A stretch of DNA of 64,000 nucleotides from Dolichospermum sp. DET69 (GCA_017355425.1 CP070233.1:1467501-1531500), one strand, 5' to 3'; shown: positions 1 to 11,907, counted from the stretch's first letter. Numbers and translations are program-made. The notes: generated by a model not told the origin, from the letters alone.

Positions 1-1
1 A

Positions 2-643
2 GCTATATCGAAACTTAGTGAAAGTAATGCCGAAGCAGGAAACAAACATCTGCAAGTTTTAGCAGAGATTATGAAACTGCGTCGTGCTTGCTGTAATCCT
101 AGTTTAGTGATGCCTGACACTGAGTTATCTAGTTCCAAGTTACAACTTTTTGGTGAGGTACTGGGTGAACTTCTAGAAAATCGCCATAAGGCTTTGGTGT
201 TTAGTCAGTTTGTTGATCATTTACATATCATCCGTGATTATCTGGATAAGCAAAGTATTAAATATTAATACCTGGATGGCAGTACCCCAATGGCACAACG
301 GAAAAAAAGCGTAGATGCCTTTCAAGCTGGGGATGGGGATGTTTTTCTCATTAGTCTTAAAGCTGGGGGTACAGGACTGAATCTGACGGCTGCTGATTAC
401 GTTATCCATACTGACCCTTGGTGGAATCCCGCAGTGGAAGACCAAGCCTCTGACCGCGCCCACCGGATTGGACAACAACGCCCGGTGACTATTTATCGCT
501 TGGTAGCTAAGGATACTATTGAGGATAAGATTGTGGAGCTGCATCACCACAAGCGAGATTTGGCGGATAGTCTGCTAGAGGGTACTGATATGAGTGGTAA
601 AATATCAACGGATGCTTTGCTGCAATTGATTCATGAGGGATGA
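2..643 (+). pseudogene. SNF2-family helicase C-terminal part, interrupted by an in-frame stop
   Basis: This is the C-terminal helicase lobe of a SNF2/Rad54-like ATPase, which uses ATP to move on double-stranded DNA. The reading frame is open from the left edge of the window, so the N-terminal part lies outside. Visible motifs are ALVFSQFVDHL, the YLDGSTP segment, [15 protein letters not shown], and the final motif VI region [21 protein letters not shown] at 266-268 interrupts the frame exactly between KQSIKY and YLDGSTP; everything after it continues in the same frame to 643. The usual residue at this site in relatives is likely Gln (CAA to TAA). Either the gene is broken in this strain or the base is a sequencing error. 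Confidence 0.85.
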
Positions 644-699
644 TTAAAAAGGGAACAGTGAGTAACAAAAAGGAGGGATTTAGACCCTACCTGAAACAC

Positions 700-780
700 T
701 CTACTTATAGAAGTCGGGGTCTCTTACTCCCATTTCGGGAATAGGAAATAGGAAAAACTGTTCCCTATTCCCTGTTCCCT
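700..780. repeat. Low-complexity spacer with half of the GAAGTCGGGG hairpin and TTCCCTATTCCC runs
   Basis: The gap after the helicase remnant holds a solitary half (AGAAGTCGGGGTCT) of the hairpin repeat found elsewhere in the window, followed by short TTCCCTATTCCCTGTTCCC tracts. The same tract occurs upstream of 30950. No coding potential seen. Confidence 0.5.
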
Positions 781-824
781 TCTTCGATGAAAATTACTGC
801 TAAGAAATCGGAAATCTAAGAAAA

Positions 825-3626
825 TCAGTTTTTACTTGTCACCTTCTTTCTAGGAAACCAATCATCTAAAATTGCGTAAAATACTGGAACAACAAATAAA
901 CTGAGAATAGTTGAACTTACTAAACCACCAGCTATAGATACGGCCATAGGCGATCGCAATTCCGAACCCGCACCTAAGCCCAAAGCAATGGGAACCATTC
1001 CCAAAATTGTCGCCGCCGTAGTCATCATAATTGGCCGCAAACGTACAGGTCCTGCTTTGAGAATTGCCTCAGTTCGTTCTAGTCCAGAATCCCGTAACTG
1101 GTTAATGTAATCTACGATTAAGATGGCATTTTTGTTAGTAATCCCCAGCAAAAACACAAAACCAATCAGAGAAATCATCCCAAAATCACTTTTTGTAAAT
1201 AGCAGTGTCAGCAGCGCCCCAACCACAGCTAAAGGTAAAGAAAGACCAATAACTATGGGGTCTACCCAACTTTTAAACAACCAAACCAGCACCACAATAA
1301 TACAAAGTGCCGATAATCCCAAAGTTGTGCCGAAACTACCAAAAACTTCATTCTGACGGGCAGAGTCTCCCCCTAAATTCAAAGAAACACCCGCAGGTAT
1401 AATAGCTTTAGCCTCAGCTACCACCTGATCAGTTGCATCACCTAAAGTTAAATTTTGACCCAGATTAGCACCGATATAAACTACTCGCTGATTATTCAAA
1501 CGTTCAATTTGTAAAATCGCGTTTTGTTGGTAAGATGCACCTGTAATAGTCACATCAGCAAAACCAGATATTTTTTCAATTCGGTTTTTAACCGCTTTAG
1601 CGGCTGTAGTCAAAGCCTTGATATCATTACCCTGTAAAGCTATTTGCAGAGGTTTTTGCCCACCTGTATCTACAAACTGAATATCTTCTACACTTGTAGT
1701 TACACCTACCAATTTTGGCAAAGCAGCGCGGAGTTGGTCTTGTACTTCTGCCGTTTGCACTTCTCGCTCCGCTTTGAGCTTAACGTACAGCGTACCCTTG
1801 TTTGGCTCACCTTCACGAGAACCCACAGTAGTAAACACCGTTGCCACTGCGGGGGAATTCCTCACTACTTTTTCCAGTTTCTTCGCAACATCCAAAGAAT
1901 CATTTAAAGGATTAGTCATGGGAATAGAAGATGATAAAGCAGCTAAAGCCGCAGCAGACAAAGACGAATTTCCTAATTTATCTTTTTGTCCCGGTTCTCC
2001 TGGTTGTCCTCCTGGTTGTCCTTGTCCTCCTGGCACCCCTTGTGCAAGATCCGCAGGAAAACTAGGTAAAGGAGCAGTATAAACAATATTAAATTCTCCT
2101 CGGTCGAGTTTGGGAATAAACCCTTTGGGAATCAGGGGAATCAGGGCGATACCAGCAATGAAACTACCTACAGCCAAACCAACAACTATCAAGCGGTGCT
2201 TCAATGACCAGGCTAACAAGTTCCGGTAAGCTTGATCAAATTCTAGCCAAATTTTACTTTGTTTCTGGGGAGAATTGGATGGTTTAGCTTTGAGCCAGTA
2301 AATAGCTAAGACTGGTGATAACGTCCGTGCTACTAACAAAGATGTCAGCATAGCAGCGGAAACAGTAATCCCAAAGGGTTTGAAAAACTGACCAATGACT
2401 CCACCCATTAAACCGATGGGTAAAAATACTGCTACCGCTGTCAAAGTGGCTGCGGTGACAGTTAAACCAATTTCATTAGTGGCTATCAGGGCGGCTTCGC
2501 GGGGGGTTTTCCCTTCTTCAATATGCCGCATGATGTTTTCAACATCTACTATAGCATCATCAACTATTGAGCCAATTACCAAGGCTAAAGCTAATAGGGT
2601 GATAGTTTCTAAATTAAATCCATATATCGCCATAACGATAAATGTCCCTAACAAAGATATGGGAATAGCTAAAGCTGAAATCAGGGTAGCTTGCCAATTC
2701 CATAAAAAGGGAAAGATAACAACTACCGATAGGACAATTGCTTCTATCAGTGCATCTATGGTGGAATGGGTGGCATTGCGGATATATTCTGCTTGGGTAG
2801 CAGCTAAGGTGAGGGTAACATCTTTTAAGCTAGACCTTAGCTGTTGGACTTCTTTCTCTACCCGACTAACTACTTCTAAGGTATTAGCATCACCTTTTTT
2901 AATTACCTGAAAGGCTAAAGCGTCTTTACCATTAAACCTGATTAATGTCCCCACTGGGGGTAATAAAGCATTTTCTTTTTTTTCTGCTTTCTGACTCATG
3001 GGCGCAGGCCCTGCGCCCCTACGTTGCTGACTCCTTGTTTGGGGTGGTGTATTGTTACCATCTCCTAATAGGGAGACTTTTAGCACTCCTGGTATTTTAG
3101 CGATCGCTGGAATAATTTTATCTTTTGCTAGTTGCTGTAAATTATCAATCTTCCCCGAGGCACTTTCAATCGCATAGCTGACAGCGGCTGATTCGTTCAG
3201 ATTCAAAGGGATGATTTTTTTATTTGCATCCTTGGGTAGATTTAACTGATTGACTATTTGCGAAATTTTGCTTGTCGCAGTTTCTAAATTAGTACCGACA
3301 ACGAAAGATAGACTAACAGCCGTTTGACCAGGATAAGTTGATGAACGAATATCCTCAAGTCCTGCTAGTGATTTTAGACTTTCCTCCAGTGGTTTAGTCA
3401 ATTTTTCTTCCGTATCTAAGGCATTGGTTAAGGGTGCTTGAACATTTACCACCACTACGGGAAAGGTGATATCTGGAAATAAAGCATATTTGAGGGAACT
3501 GAAAGCGAGGACACCAGCTACCGCTATCCCTATCCAAAAACACACCGTCAACCAAGAAAACTTAATTGCTAATTTGGAAATATTGAAGCTTTCGCGTGCA
3601 GATTCTGATTTATTGGTTTGTACCAT
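825..3626 (-). CDS. RND efflux transporter permease (AcrB/HAE1-like)
   Basis: Inner-membrane proton-driven efflux pump subunit of 933 residues, shorter than the usual 1030 or so. TM1 lies near residues 20-45. The first porter domain follows to about 285, then TM2-TM6 with the proton-relay motif GSIVDDAIVDVEN (Asp356 and Asp357), TM7 near 475-500, a second porter domain, and TM8-TM12 to the end. The missing length lies in the porter domains. Residues about 199-212 are encoded by a mobile palindrome (see the repeat at 3000-3018), and a Gly/Pro/Gln-rich stretch (GVPGGQGQPGGQPGEPGQ) sits in the second periplasmic loop. No adaptor (MFP) or TolC gene is next to it, so partner and substrate are unknown. 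Confidence 0.9.
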   Translation of the reverse strand: MVQTNKSESARESFNISKLAIKFSWLTVCFWIGIAVAGVLAFSSLKYALFPDITFPVVVVNVQAPLTNALDTEEKLTKPLEESLKSLAGLEDIRSSTYPGQTAVSLSFVVGTNLETATSKISQIVNQLNLPKDANKKIIPLNLNESAAVSYAIESASGKIDNLQQLAKDKIIPAIAKIPGVLKVSLLGDGNNTPPQTRSQQRRGAGPAPMSQKAEKKENALLPPVGTLIRFNGKDALAFQVIKKGDANTLEVVSRVEKEVQQLRSSLKDVTLTLAATQAEYIRNATHSTIDALIEAIVLSVVVIFPFLWNWQATLISALAIPISLLGTFIVMAIYGFNLETITLLALALVIGSIVDDAIVDVENIMRHIEEGKTPREAALIATNEIGLTVTAATLTAVAVFLPIGLMGGVIGQFFKPFGITVSAAMLTSLLVARTLSPVLAIYWLKAKPSNSPQKQSKIWLEFDQAYRNLLAWSLKHRLIVVGLAVGSFIAGIALIPLIPKGFIPKLDRGEFNIVYTAPLPSFPADLAQGVPGGQGQPGGQPGEPGQKDKLGNSSLSAAALAALSSSIPMTNPLNDSLDVAKKLEKVVRNSPAVATVFTTVGSREGEPNKGTLYVKLKAEREVQTAEVQDQLRAALPKLVGVTTSVEDIQFVDTGGQKPLQIALQGNDIKALTTAAKAVKNRIEKISGFADVTITGASYQQNAILQIERLNNQRVVYIGANLGQNLTLGDATDQVVAEAKAIIPAGVSLNLGGDSARQNEVFGSFGTTLGLSALCIIVVLVWLFKSWVDPIVIGLSLPLAVVGALLTLLFTKSDFGMISLIGFVFLLGITNKNAILIVDYINQLRDSGLERTEAILKAGPVRLRPIMMTTAATILGMVPIALGLGAGSELRSPMAVSIAGGLVSSTILSLFVVPVFYAILDDWFPRKKVTSKN
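3000..3018. repeat. GGGCGCAGG palindrome inserted in the RND gene
   Basis: A 19-bp perfect palindrome (GGGCGCAGG-C-CCTGCGCCC) lies in frame within the RND permease gene. A near-identical copy occurs at 18052-18070 in an intergenic region. In the pump it encodes a Gly-Ala-Pro-rich peptide in a porter-domain loop. Confidence 0.7.
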
Positions 3627-3792
3627 CTGATAAAATTATCTTAGTCATTGGTCATTAGTCATCGGTTTTTTTATAACTGACAACTGACAGGTTAGTATAG
3701 AACTTCTCAGAGGAAAATGGCTATAGTTAATTTAGCTAAGGTGTTCTCAGCAACACCATAATCTATATATAGTTATCTGATTTCCTATTCTT

Positions 3793-4479
3793 ATGTCAAC
3801 TTTGATCTTAGTCCCCCAGGGAGCAGAATATCAAGCCGTCTGTCGCGGATTAGGTCGCGTTACCAGTTCTTCACCCCAAGTATTAGCGATTCCAATGGGA
3901 ATCGAACCTGTGCGGCAATATTTACAACAATTAACCCATGACCAAGAGCATCGCATTCTGATGATGGGTTTATGTGGTAGTTTGAGCAAAAATTATCAGG
4001 TTGGAGATATTGTTTTATATCAAAATTGTCTTTATCAAGGAAATCTGCAAGAATGTCATAATTCATTTACCGCAGATATACATAATCAACTTGGGGATCA
4101 TGTATCTTTAGTCAAAGGATTAACGAGCGATGCCTGCGGCGGGCGTAGCCAACGCATCATAAGTACAGCCAAAGAAAAACACCACTTACATCAACAATCT
4201 GGTGCTGAGGTTGTGGATATGGAAGGATACGCGTTTCTAGAATTTTTCCAAGAGTTGCCAAAGGTACAAGTAGCTATACTGCGAGTAGTCAGCGATGATG
4301 CTCATCATGATATCCCAAATATCACATCAGCCATTAGTGCAGATGGTTCATTGCAACCTTTACCCTTGGCTTGGGAATTAATCTGTCAACCCCTAGCAGG
4401 AATAAGACTAATTACTGGTTCATTAAAAGGACTCAAAGCTTTAACAGCAGTCACAGAGTTATTATTTAGGGCTTGCTGA
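3793..4479 (+). CDS. Nucleoside phosphorylase/nucleosidase family protein, possible HpnG
   Basis: A 228-residue protein of the PNP_UDP_1 (purine nucleoside phosphorylase/MTA nucleosidase) fold. The GLCGSL loop near residue 58, VVDMEGYAF (the Met-Glu pair that grips ribose), and RVVSDDAHHD (catalytic Asp) are all visible. The family cleaves adenosine-type nucleosides. Because hpnB and shc lie 4-6 kb downstream, a role as HpnG, which removes adenine from adenosylhopane, is a fair inference, but it is not proven by the sequence and MTA/SAH nucleosidase remains possible. Residues about 112-122 are encoded by an inserted dispersed repeat in place of part of a loop. The start ATG at 3793 follows an AT-rich leader without a strong Shine-Dalgarno sequence. 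Confidence 0.75.
   Translation: MSTLILVPQGAEYQAVCRGLGRVTSSSPQVLAIPMGIEPVRQYLQQLTHDQEHRILMMGLCGSLSKNYQVGDIVLYQNCLYQGNLQECHNSFTADIHNQLGDHVSLVKGLTSDACGGRSQRIISTAKEKHHLHQQSGAEVVDMEGYAFLEFFQELPKVQVAILRVVSDDAHHDIPNITSAISADGSLQPLPLAWELICQPLAGIRLITGSLKGLKALTAVTELLFRAC
4127..4158. repeat. GCGATGCCTGCGGCGGGCG dispersed repeat inside a gene
   Basis: A 32-bp copy of the Nostocales small dispersed repeat (GCGATGCCTGCGGC...GTAGCCAACGCATC) lies in frame within the nucleosidase gene. Degenerate relatives are seen at about 54768-54792 (GGCTAACGCCACGCTTCGC) and 61050-61080 (ATAGCCTGCGTGGCGAAGCC), both intergenic. Confidence 0.65.
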
Positions 4480-4842
4480 AAAAGTGGCAAACCTCAGAGG
4501 CTAAATTTTGTACTGTTCTAATGTACTAAGGAATGTGAATTACAGCAAATTGTCATCAAACCTGGAACAAGAACCCCACCCCCCACCCCCTCCGGTGCAA
4601 GCGATGAGGGGGCTAAGATGTACCTTGTATAATTGGAAATCGGTGTAAATAAAGTGCAAAAGTAGGGTGTGTTAGCGATAGCGTAACGCACCATTCCACG
4701 TTAACTCAGAATTGCAGGTTATTAAATTTGCGTTCCTAAATGTATCGGTTTTCTTGGGGTGTGATATTTAAGGGTGCGGAATGTGGGTTCAAAGAATCCA
4801 GAATCCAGAATCCAGGGAATAAATTCCCTGTCTGATAGCTAA

Positions 4843-4860
4843 AGTCGGTTAAAACCGACT
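4843..4860. repeat. AGTCGGTT palindrome
   Basis: Near-perfect 18-bp palindrome AGTCGGTTAAAACCGACT, abutting the left end of the adjacent MITE. Confidence 0.5.
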
Positions 4861-4989
4861 CTAGTAGTCTGTCAAGAACTAATTGACGGGTTCATTTGTT
4901 GCCATTTTGATTCTTCCTTCTTCCTTCGTGTCCTTCGTGCCTTCGTGGTTCGTTTCTTATCCGTCAAAATTTATTTGACAGACTACTAG
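4861..4989. mobile_element. 129-bp MITE with CTAGTAGTCTGTCAA terminal inverted repeats
   Basis: The left end CTAGTAGTCTGTCAA (4861-4875) is mirrored exactly by TTGACAGACTACTAG (4975-4989). After a 7-base mismatch the symmetry resumes with TTGACGG/CCGTCAA. No ORF lies inside, so it is non-autonomous. TA dinucleotides occur just inside each end, which would suit an IS630/Tc1-type transposase acting in trans; that assignment is inference. Confidence 0.7.
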
Positions 4990-5061
4990 TTCCCCCCCCT
5001 TTCTTCGTTTCGGCCTATTTCGCCCCCTAAATCCCCCAATTTTGGGGCAAGACCAACTGAT

Positions 5062-5328
5062 GACAAGGAAGGATAGTAGACAAGGAGGATTTTATCCACA
5101 GAATACTCGGTTTATGGGTTGTTTTGTTACCAATCATCCATTCGTTTGTCCGGTTTTCCTCCCTTGTCACCTTATCTGCCTTGTCCCCCGTAAAAGCAAG
5201 ACTAGGAAGACAAGGAGGGACAGTAGACAAGGAGGATTTTATCCACGAAATCCTCAATTTATGGTTTGTTTTATGACCAATCATCCATTTCTTGTCCGGT
5301 TTTCCTCCCTTGTCACCTTGTCTGCCTT
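5062..5328. repeat. Two diverged 120-bp direct repeats
   Basis: Block A (5062-5182) and block B (5209-5328) share GACAAGGAGGATTTTATCCAC, ACCAATCATCCATT, TTGTCCGGTTTTCCTCCC and TTGTCACCTT in the same order. Each block begins GACAAGGA and ends in CCTTGTC-like sequence, so each is itself an imperfect inverted repeat. The short ORFs on both strands are by-products of the repeats. Confidence 0.65.
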
Positions 5329-5425
5329 GTCACCTTGTCTGTCTTGTCCTCTTGTCCCCCAAGTCTTGAATTTTGGGGGTTAGGGGGCGATTCAATCACT
5401 TGTGTGTACAAGATCCTGTTCCTAC

Positions 5426-5450
5426 CCCCGACTTCTTGGAGAAGTCGGGG
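5426..5450. repeat. GATCCCCGACTTCTT hairpin family, copy 1
   Basis: Stem CCCCGACTTCT/AGAAGTCGGGG with a TGG loop. It lies past the 3' end of the FG-GAP gene (minus strand). Other copies are at 23194, 24052, 27125 and 41657; most sit just after a gene end. Confidence 0.7.
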
Positions 5451-5482
5451 ATCTGAGGGGATCTGAGGCTGAGAAATGTCTT

Positions 5483-8414
<2,932 letters not shown>

Positions 8415-8648
8415 ATGCAACTACCTTCGGGCAGAGGGAAAGTTAACGCTTGGGGAGAGAACCACCTCTGGCTTAGATACCGCAAGGGTTCTAAGTTAAG
8501 TGGACTCGTTGAACCAAGAATCTTAGTGGCTAAAGCCAGTGAGAGTGTCAATTTATCCCCCATTAGCAATGTCCAATCCGGACTTATTTTAAATATTTTG
8601 ACTACTTTTGATCTACTGTCTTTACCAGTAATCCTGCTTAACGGGTGA
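8415..8648 (+). pseudogene. Possible TnpB C-terminal remnant with right-end sequence
   Basis: A 77-residue frame beginning with GRGKVNAWGE and KGSKLSGLVEPRI, which resembles the extreme C-terminus of IS200/IS605 TnpB proteins. It is followed by GGCTAAAGCCAGTGAGAGTGTCAA, which is similar to the right end of the intact TnpB element at 58304-58337 (CTGAGAGTGTCAAG). No catalytic motifs remain. Read as the debris of a TnpB element; a chance ORF is possible. Confidence 0.3.
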
Positions 8649-8676
8649 GAATGGGCATTTTGGGAAAAAATGTCTG

Positions 8677-9894
8677 CTACTTGTTTTGAAATACTCTACC
8701 TTTCCATGTACCCCCACGCCCTTGCCAATGTTGTAATGCTGAATCTACTGTCATGAGAGTATATAAAAAAGCAATGATTGGTAAACTAAAAGCAAAACTT
8801 GGAGAACATTTATAAAAGCGAATCATTGGGAAATAAGCGAAAGTCATGAGTAGATATGCGATGAAAGCGGACAGGGTGATCATCCAATTCCCCAACACCG
8901 CACCCAAAATAATTCCTATTGGTGGTAATAAATAAACTAATGTCATTCCCAACAAACTCCCTACTAGTAATAAAGGGGAATAATTTAGTTGGGTATAGGC
9001 GCTGCGGGCTACCATATCCCAAATTGTTTTCAGGGAATCATAAGGACGTAAGCTAATTGTGGAGGTGCTGAGTCCTAACCAGATTTTTCCATGATTGGAT
9101 TTGACGGCTTTGGCTAGGGAACAGTCATCAATTAAAGCCTGACGAATAATTTGTAGTCCTCCAATTCTATTCAGGGCTTCTCTGTGAATTAAGATACAAC
9201 CTCCAGCAGCAGCGGCGATCGCTTTTTTGGGGTTATTTACCCAGGTAAAGGGGTAAAGTTTTTGGAAGAAAAAGACAAAAGCAGGAATTAATAGTTGTTC
9301 CCAAAAGCTTTGACAACGCAAGCGTACCATGATGGATACGAGGTCTAATTTCTGTGTTTCGGCTTTGGCAACTAAGCGGCGTAAGTTGCTGGGATCATGT
9401 TCTATATCTGCGTCAGTCAGTAAAAAATAGTCTGGTTTCAATTTACTGGCTGTTTGTACACCTTGTTCCATTGCCCACAATTTTCCTGTCCAACCTGTAG
9501 GTAATGAGGTGCTAGATACAATCTGCAATTGTTGCGTTTTGTCGAGGGCGTAGGCTACTCCTTGGGCAAAATTGGCTGTACCATCGCTACTCCCGTCATC
9601 TACCAAGAAGATGGTGAAATTACCAGGATAGTCTTGGAGGAGGAGCGATCGCAAGCTAATGGGAATTACATCGGCTTCGTTTCGGGCTGGAACTATTACG
9701 CACACAGTTGGCAAAGTGGTGATATCAATATCTTTATTTACTTCTAATTGCTGATCAACTCGCCAAAATTGCCCCCAAAATAAGAGTAAAAATAACCAAA
9801 TGACTAAGGATAGAAGTGTAGAACTCAATAAAATTGCTGCCATAACTGTTGTTTTATCCCCATTCAAGATGTAAAAAACAAATTTAATTCTCAT
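8677..9894 (-). CDS. hpnB: Hopene-associated glycosyltransferase HpnB
   Basis: A 405-residue membrane-bound family 2 glycosyltransferase. An N-terminal TM segment (about 18-42) is followed by the GT-A fold: CVIVPARNEADVI, VDDGSSDGTA, DADIEHDP, and a late acceptor-site region RxxCQSFWEQ. C-terminal TM segments lie at about 300-390. The family is found next to hopanoid genes; its exact substrate is not settled. It is divergent from shc with about 100 bp between starts, suggesting a shared control region. The ATG at 9894 is preferred because AAGGAG lies 5-6 nt upstream; a second ATG at 9843 lacks this. Confidence 0.85.
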   Translation of the reverse strand: MRIKFVFYILNGDKTTVMAAILLSSTLLSLVIWLFLLLFWGQFWRVDQQLEVNKDIDITTLPTVCVIVPARNEADVIPISLRSLLLQDYPGNFTIFLVDDGSSDGTANFAQGVAYALDKTQQLQIVSSTSLPTGWTGKLWAMEQGVQTASKLKPDYFLLTDADIEHDPSNLRRLVAKAETQKLDLVSIMVRLRCQSFWEQLLIPAFVFFFQKLYPFTWVNNPKKAIAAAAGGCILIHREALNRIGGLQIIRQALIDDCSLAKAVKSNHGKIWLGLSTSTISLRPYDSLKTIWDMVARSAYTQLNYSPLLLVGSLLGMTLVYLLPPIGIILGAVLGNWMITLSAFIAYLLMTFAYFPMIRFYKCSPSFAFSLPIIAFLYTLMTVDSALQHWQGRGGTWKGRVFQNK

Positions 9895-9996
9895 GCTCCT
9901 TGGACAGAATACAATGTTTACTCAATTTTGGGGAATAATGTTCTCTCATTTGCGGTTATGTTATTTAATATTATTTGGTGCTGAGGTAGGTATTTG
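9895..9996. promoter_or_regulatory. Divergent hpnB/shc control region
   Basis: This 102-bp gap separates the divergent starts of hpnB and shc and must hold at least one promoter. It carries an AAGGAG ribosome site for hpnB and AGGTAGG for shc (7 nt before the ATG at 9997). No clear operator dyad seen. Confidence 0.5.
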
Positions 9997-11907
9997 ATGC
10001 AAACACAAGATCGGGCAAAAGTCAAGCAAGTTGTAGATGCGATTACAGCTAGTCAACAACATCTGCTTTCCATTCAAAACCCTGATGGTTATTGGTGGGC
10101 AGAGTTAGAATCTAATGTTACCATCACTTCTGAAGCTGTTCTACTACATAAGATTTGGGGAACTGACAAAACCAGACCTTTACATAAGGTTGAAAATTAT
10201 CTCCGTTCTCAACAACGAGAACATGGAGGTTGGGAATTGTTTTATGGTGATGGTGGGGATTTAAATACCACTGTAGAAGCCTATATGGCTTTGAGGTTGT
10301 TAGGTGTACCTGCTACAGATCCGGTAATGGTAAAAGCGAAATCGCTAATTTTAGCAAAAGGTGGTATTAGCAAAACTCGCATTTTTACAAAGTTACATCT
10401 GGCTTTAATTGGCTGTTATAATTGGCGCGGACTGCCTTCTTTACCATCTTGGGTAATGTTGCTTCCCGATAATTTTCCTTTCAATATTTATGAACTTTCG
10501 AGTTGGGCGCGTTCTAGCACTGTGCCATTATTAATTGTTTTTGATCGTAAACCTATTTTTAAAATTGATCAGCCAATTAATTTAGATGAATTATATGCAG
10601 AGGGTGTGGATAATGTTCGTTGGGAATTACCAAAAAATGGTGATTGGTCGGATATATTTAACATTCTGGATAATGGTTTTAAATTAGCAGAAAGTCTGAA
10701 TTTTGTTCCTTTCAGAAATGAAGGTCTTCAAGCGGCAGAAAAGTGGATTTTAGAACGTCAAGAAGTTACAGGTGATTGGGGGGGAATTATTCCCGCTATG
10801 TTAAATTCTCTGTTAGCTTTAAAATGTTTAGATTATGATGTTAATGACCCAATTATAGAGCGGGGTTTAAAAGCAGTTGATAATTTTGCCATCGAAACAG
10901 AAAATAGTTACTGTGTGCAACCTTGTGTTTCTCCTGTATGGGATACTGCTTGGGCGATTCGGGCTTTGATTGATTCAGGTTTTGCAGCAAATGATCCGGC
11001 TGTGGTGAAAGCTGGAGAATGGTTAATAGAGAAACAAATTCTCGATTATGGTGATTGGAATGTCAAAAACAAGCAAGGAAAACCCGGTGCTTGGGCATTT
11101 GAATTTGAAAATCGCTTTTATCCTGATGTGGATGATTCGGCTGTAGTTGTTATGGCTTTATATCAAGCAAAATTACCAAATGAAAACCTGAAAAAACAAG
11201 CTATTGATAGAGCTTTAAATTGGATCGCTTCGATGCAATGTAAACCAGGAGGTTGGGCGGCTTTTGATCTTGATAATGATCAAGATTGGCTCAATTGGGT
11301 CCCCTATGGTGATTTGAAAGCTATGATTGATCCTAATACTGCTGATGTCACAGCTAGAGTATTAGAAATGTTGGGTGCCTGTAACTTATCAATTCAACCA
11401 AATAATTTAGAGAAAGCCCTAGATTATCTCACAGAGGAACAAGAAATAGAAGGTTGTTGGTTTGGGCGTTGGGGTGTAAATTACATCTATGGAACTAGCG
11501 GCGTTTTATCGGCTTTAGCTTTAATAAATCCTATCAAATATGCGGGAAATATAAATCAAGGTGCAGCTTGGTTAGTGAAAGTACAAAATACTGATGGTGG
11601 TTGGGGAGAAACTTGTTTTAGTTACAATGATCCTAGTTTGAAGGGAAAAGGTGACAGTACAGCATCTCAAACTGCATGGGCGTTAATTGGGTTAATAGCC
11701 GCAGGTGAAGCTACGGGTAAATTAGCTCTTGATAGTATTGAAAAGGGGATTAATTACCTATTGGAAACACAAAAATTAGATGGTACTTGGGATGAAATTT
11801 ACTTTACAGGAACTGGTTTTCCTTGTCATTTTTATTTGAAGTATCACCTTTATCAACAGTATTTCCCTTTAATGGCTTTAGGACGATATCAAGCAATACG
11901 TTACTAA
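9997..11907 (+). CDS. shc: Squalene-hopene cyclase
   Basis: Membrane-associated cyclase that turns squalene into hopene, the first step of hopanoid synthesis. The 636 residues show the alpha-alpha barrel with repeated QW motifs (for example QNPDGYWWAELE, QKLDGTWDE, VQNTDGGWGE). The acid motif that protonates squalene is YPDVDDS (Asp377, Asp379, Asp380), equivalent to DXDDTA. Length is normal. A TTG codon directly precedes the ATG; ATG at 9997 with AGGTAGG upstream is the better start. Divergent partner of hpnB. Confidence 0.97.
   Translation: MQTQDRAKVKQVVDAITASQQHLLSIQNPDGYWWAELESNVTITSEAVLLHKIWGTDKTRPLHKVENYLRSQQREHGGWELFYGDGGDLNTTVEAYMALRLLGVPATDPVMVKAKSLILAKGGISKTRIFTKLHLALIGCYNWRGLPSLPSWVMLLPDNFPFNIYELSSWARSSTVPLLIVFDRKPIFKIDQPINLDELYAEGVDNVRWELPKNGDWSDIFNILDNGFKLAESLNFVPFRNEGLQAAEKWILERQEVTGDWGGIIPAMLNSLLALKCLDYDVNDPIIERGLKAVDNFAIETENSYCVQPCVSPVWDTAWAIRALIDSGFAANDPAVVKAGEWLIEKQILDYGDWNVKNKQGKPGAWAFEFENRFYPDVDDSAVVVMALYQAKLPNENLKKQAIDRALNWIASMQCKPGGWAAFDLDNDQDWLNWVPYGDLKAMIDPNTADVTARVLEMLGACNLSIQPNNLEKALDYLTEEQEIEGCWFGRWGVNYIYGTSGVLSALALINPIKYAGNINQGAAWLVKVQNTDGGWGETCFSYNDPSLKGKGDSTASQTAWALIGLIAAGEATGKLALDSIEKGINYLLETQKLDGTWDEIYFTGTGFPCHFYLKYHLYQQYFPLMALGRYQAIRY

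Larger units (their letters stand above)
4480..5482. other. 1-kb repeat-rich intergenic region
   Basis: No gene is supported here; the short ORFs fall in repeats. In order it holds: a GAACCCCACCCCC...GAGGGG repeat (4571-4612, second copy at 23392-23432), a GTGTTAGCGATAGCGTAACGC palindrome (about 4669-4690), a GTGCGGAATGTGGG end-like motif near 4775 resembling the element at 63066, an AGTCGGTT palindrome (4843-4860), a MITE (4861-4989), a duplicated 120-bp block (5062-5328) and a hairpin (5426-5450). Confidence 0.6.

Noticed and set aside
3880-3930. tRNA T-loop-like GGGAATCGAACC
   Set aside because: It lies inside the nucleosidase coding frame (GIEPV) and no acceptor stem or anticodon arm is present.
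5027-5466. Short proteins on both strands of the duplicated 120-bp block
   Set aside because: They overlap each other and follow the DNA repeat, not codon usage.
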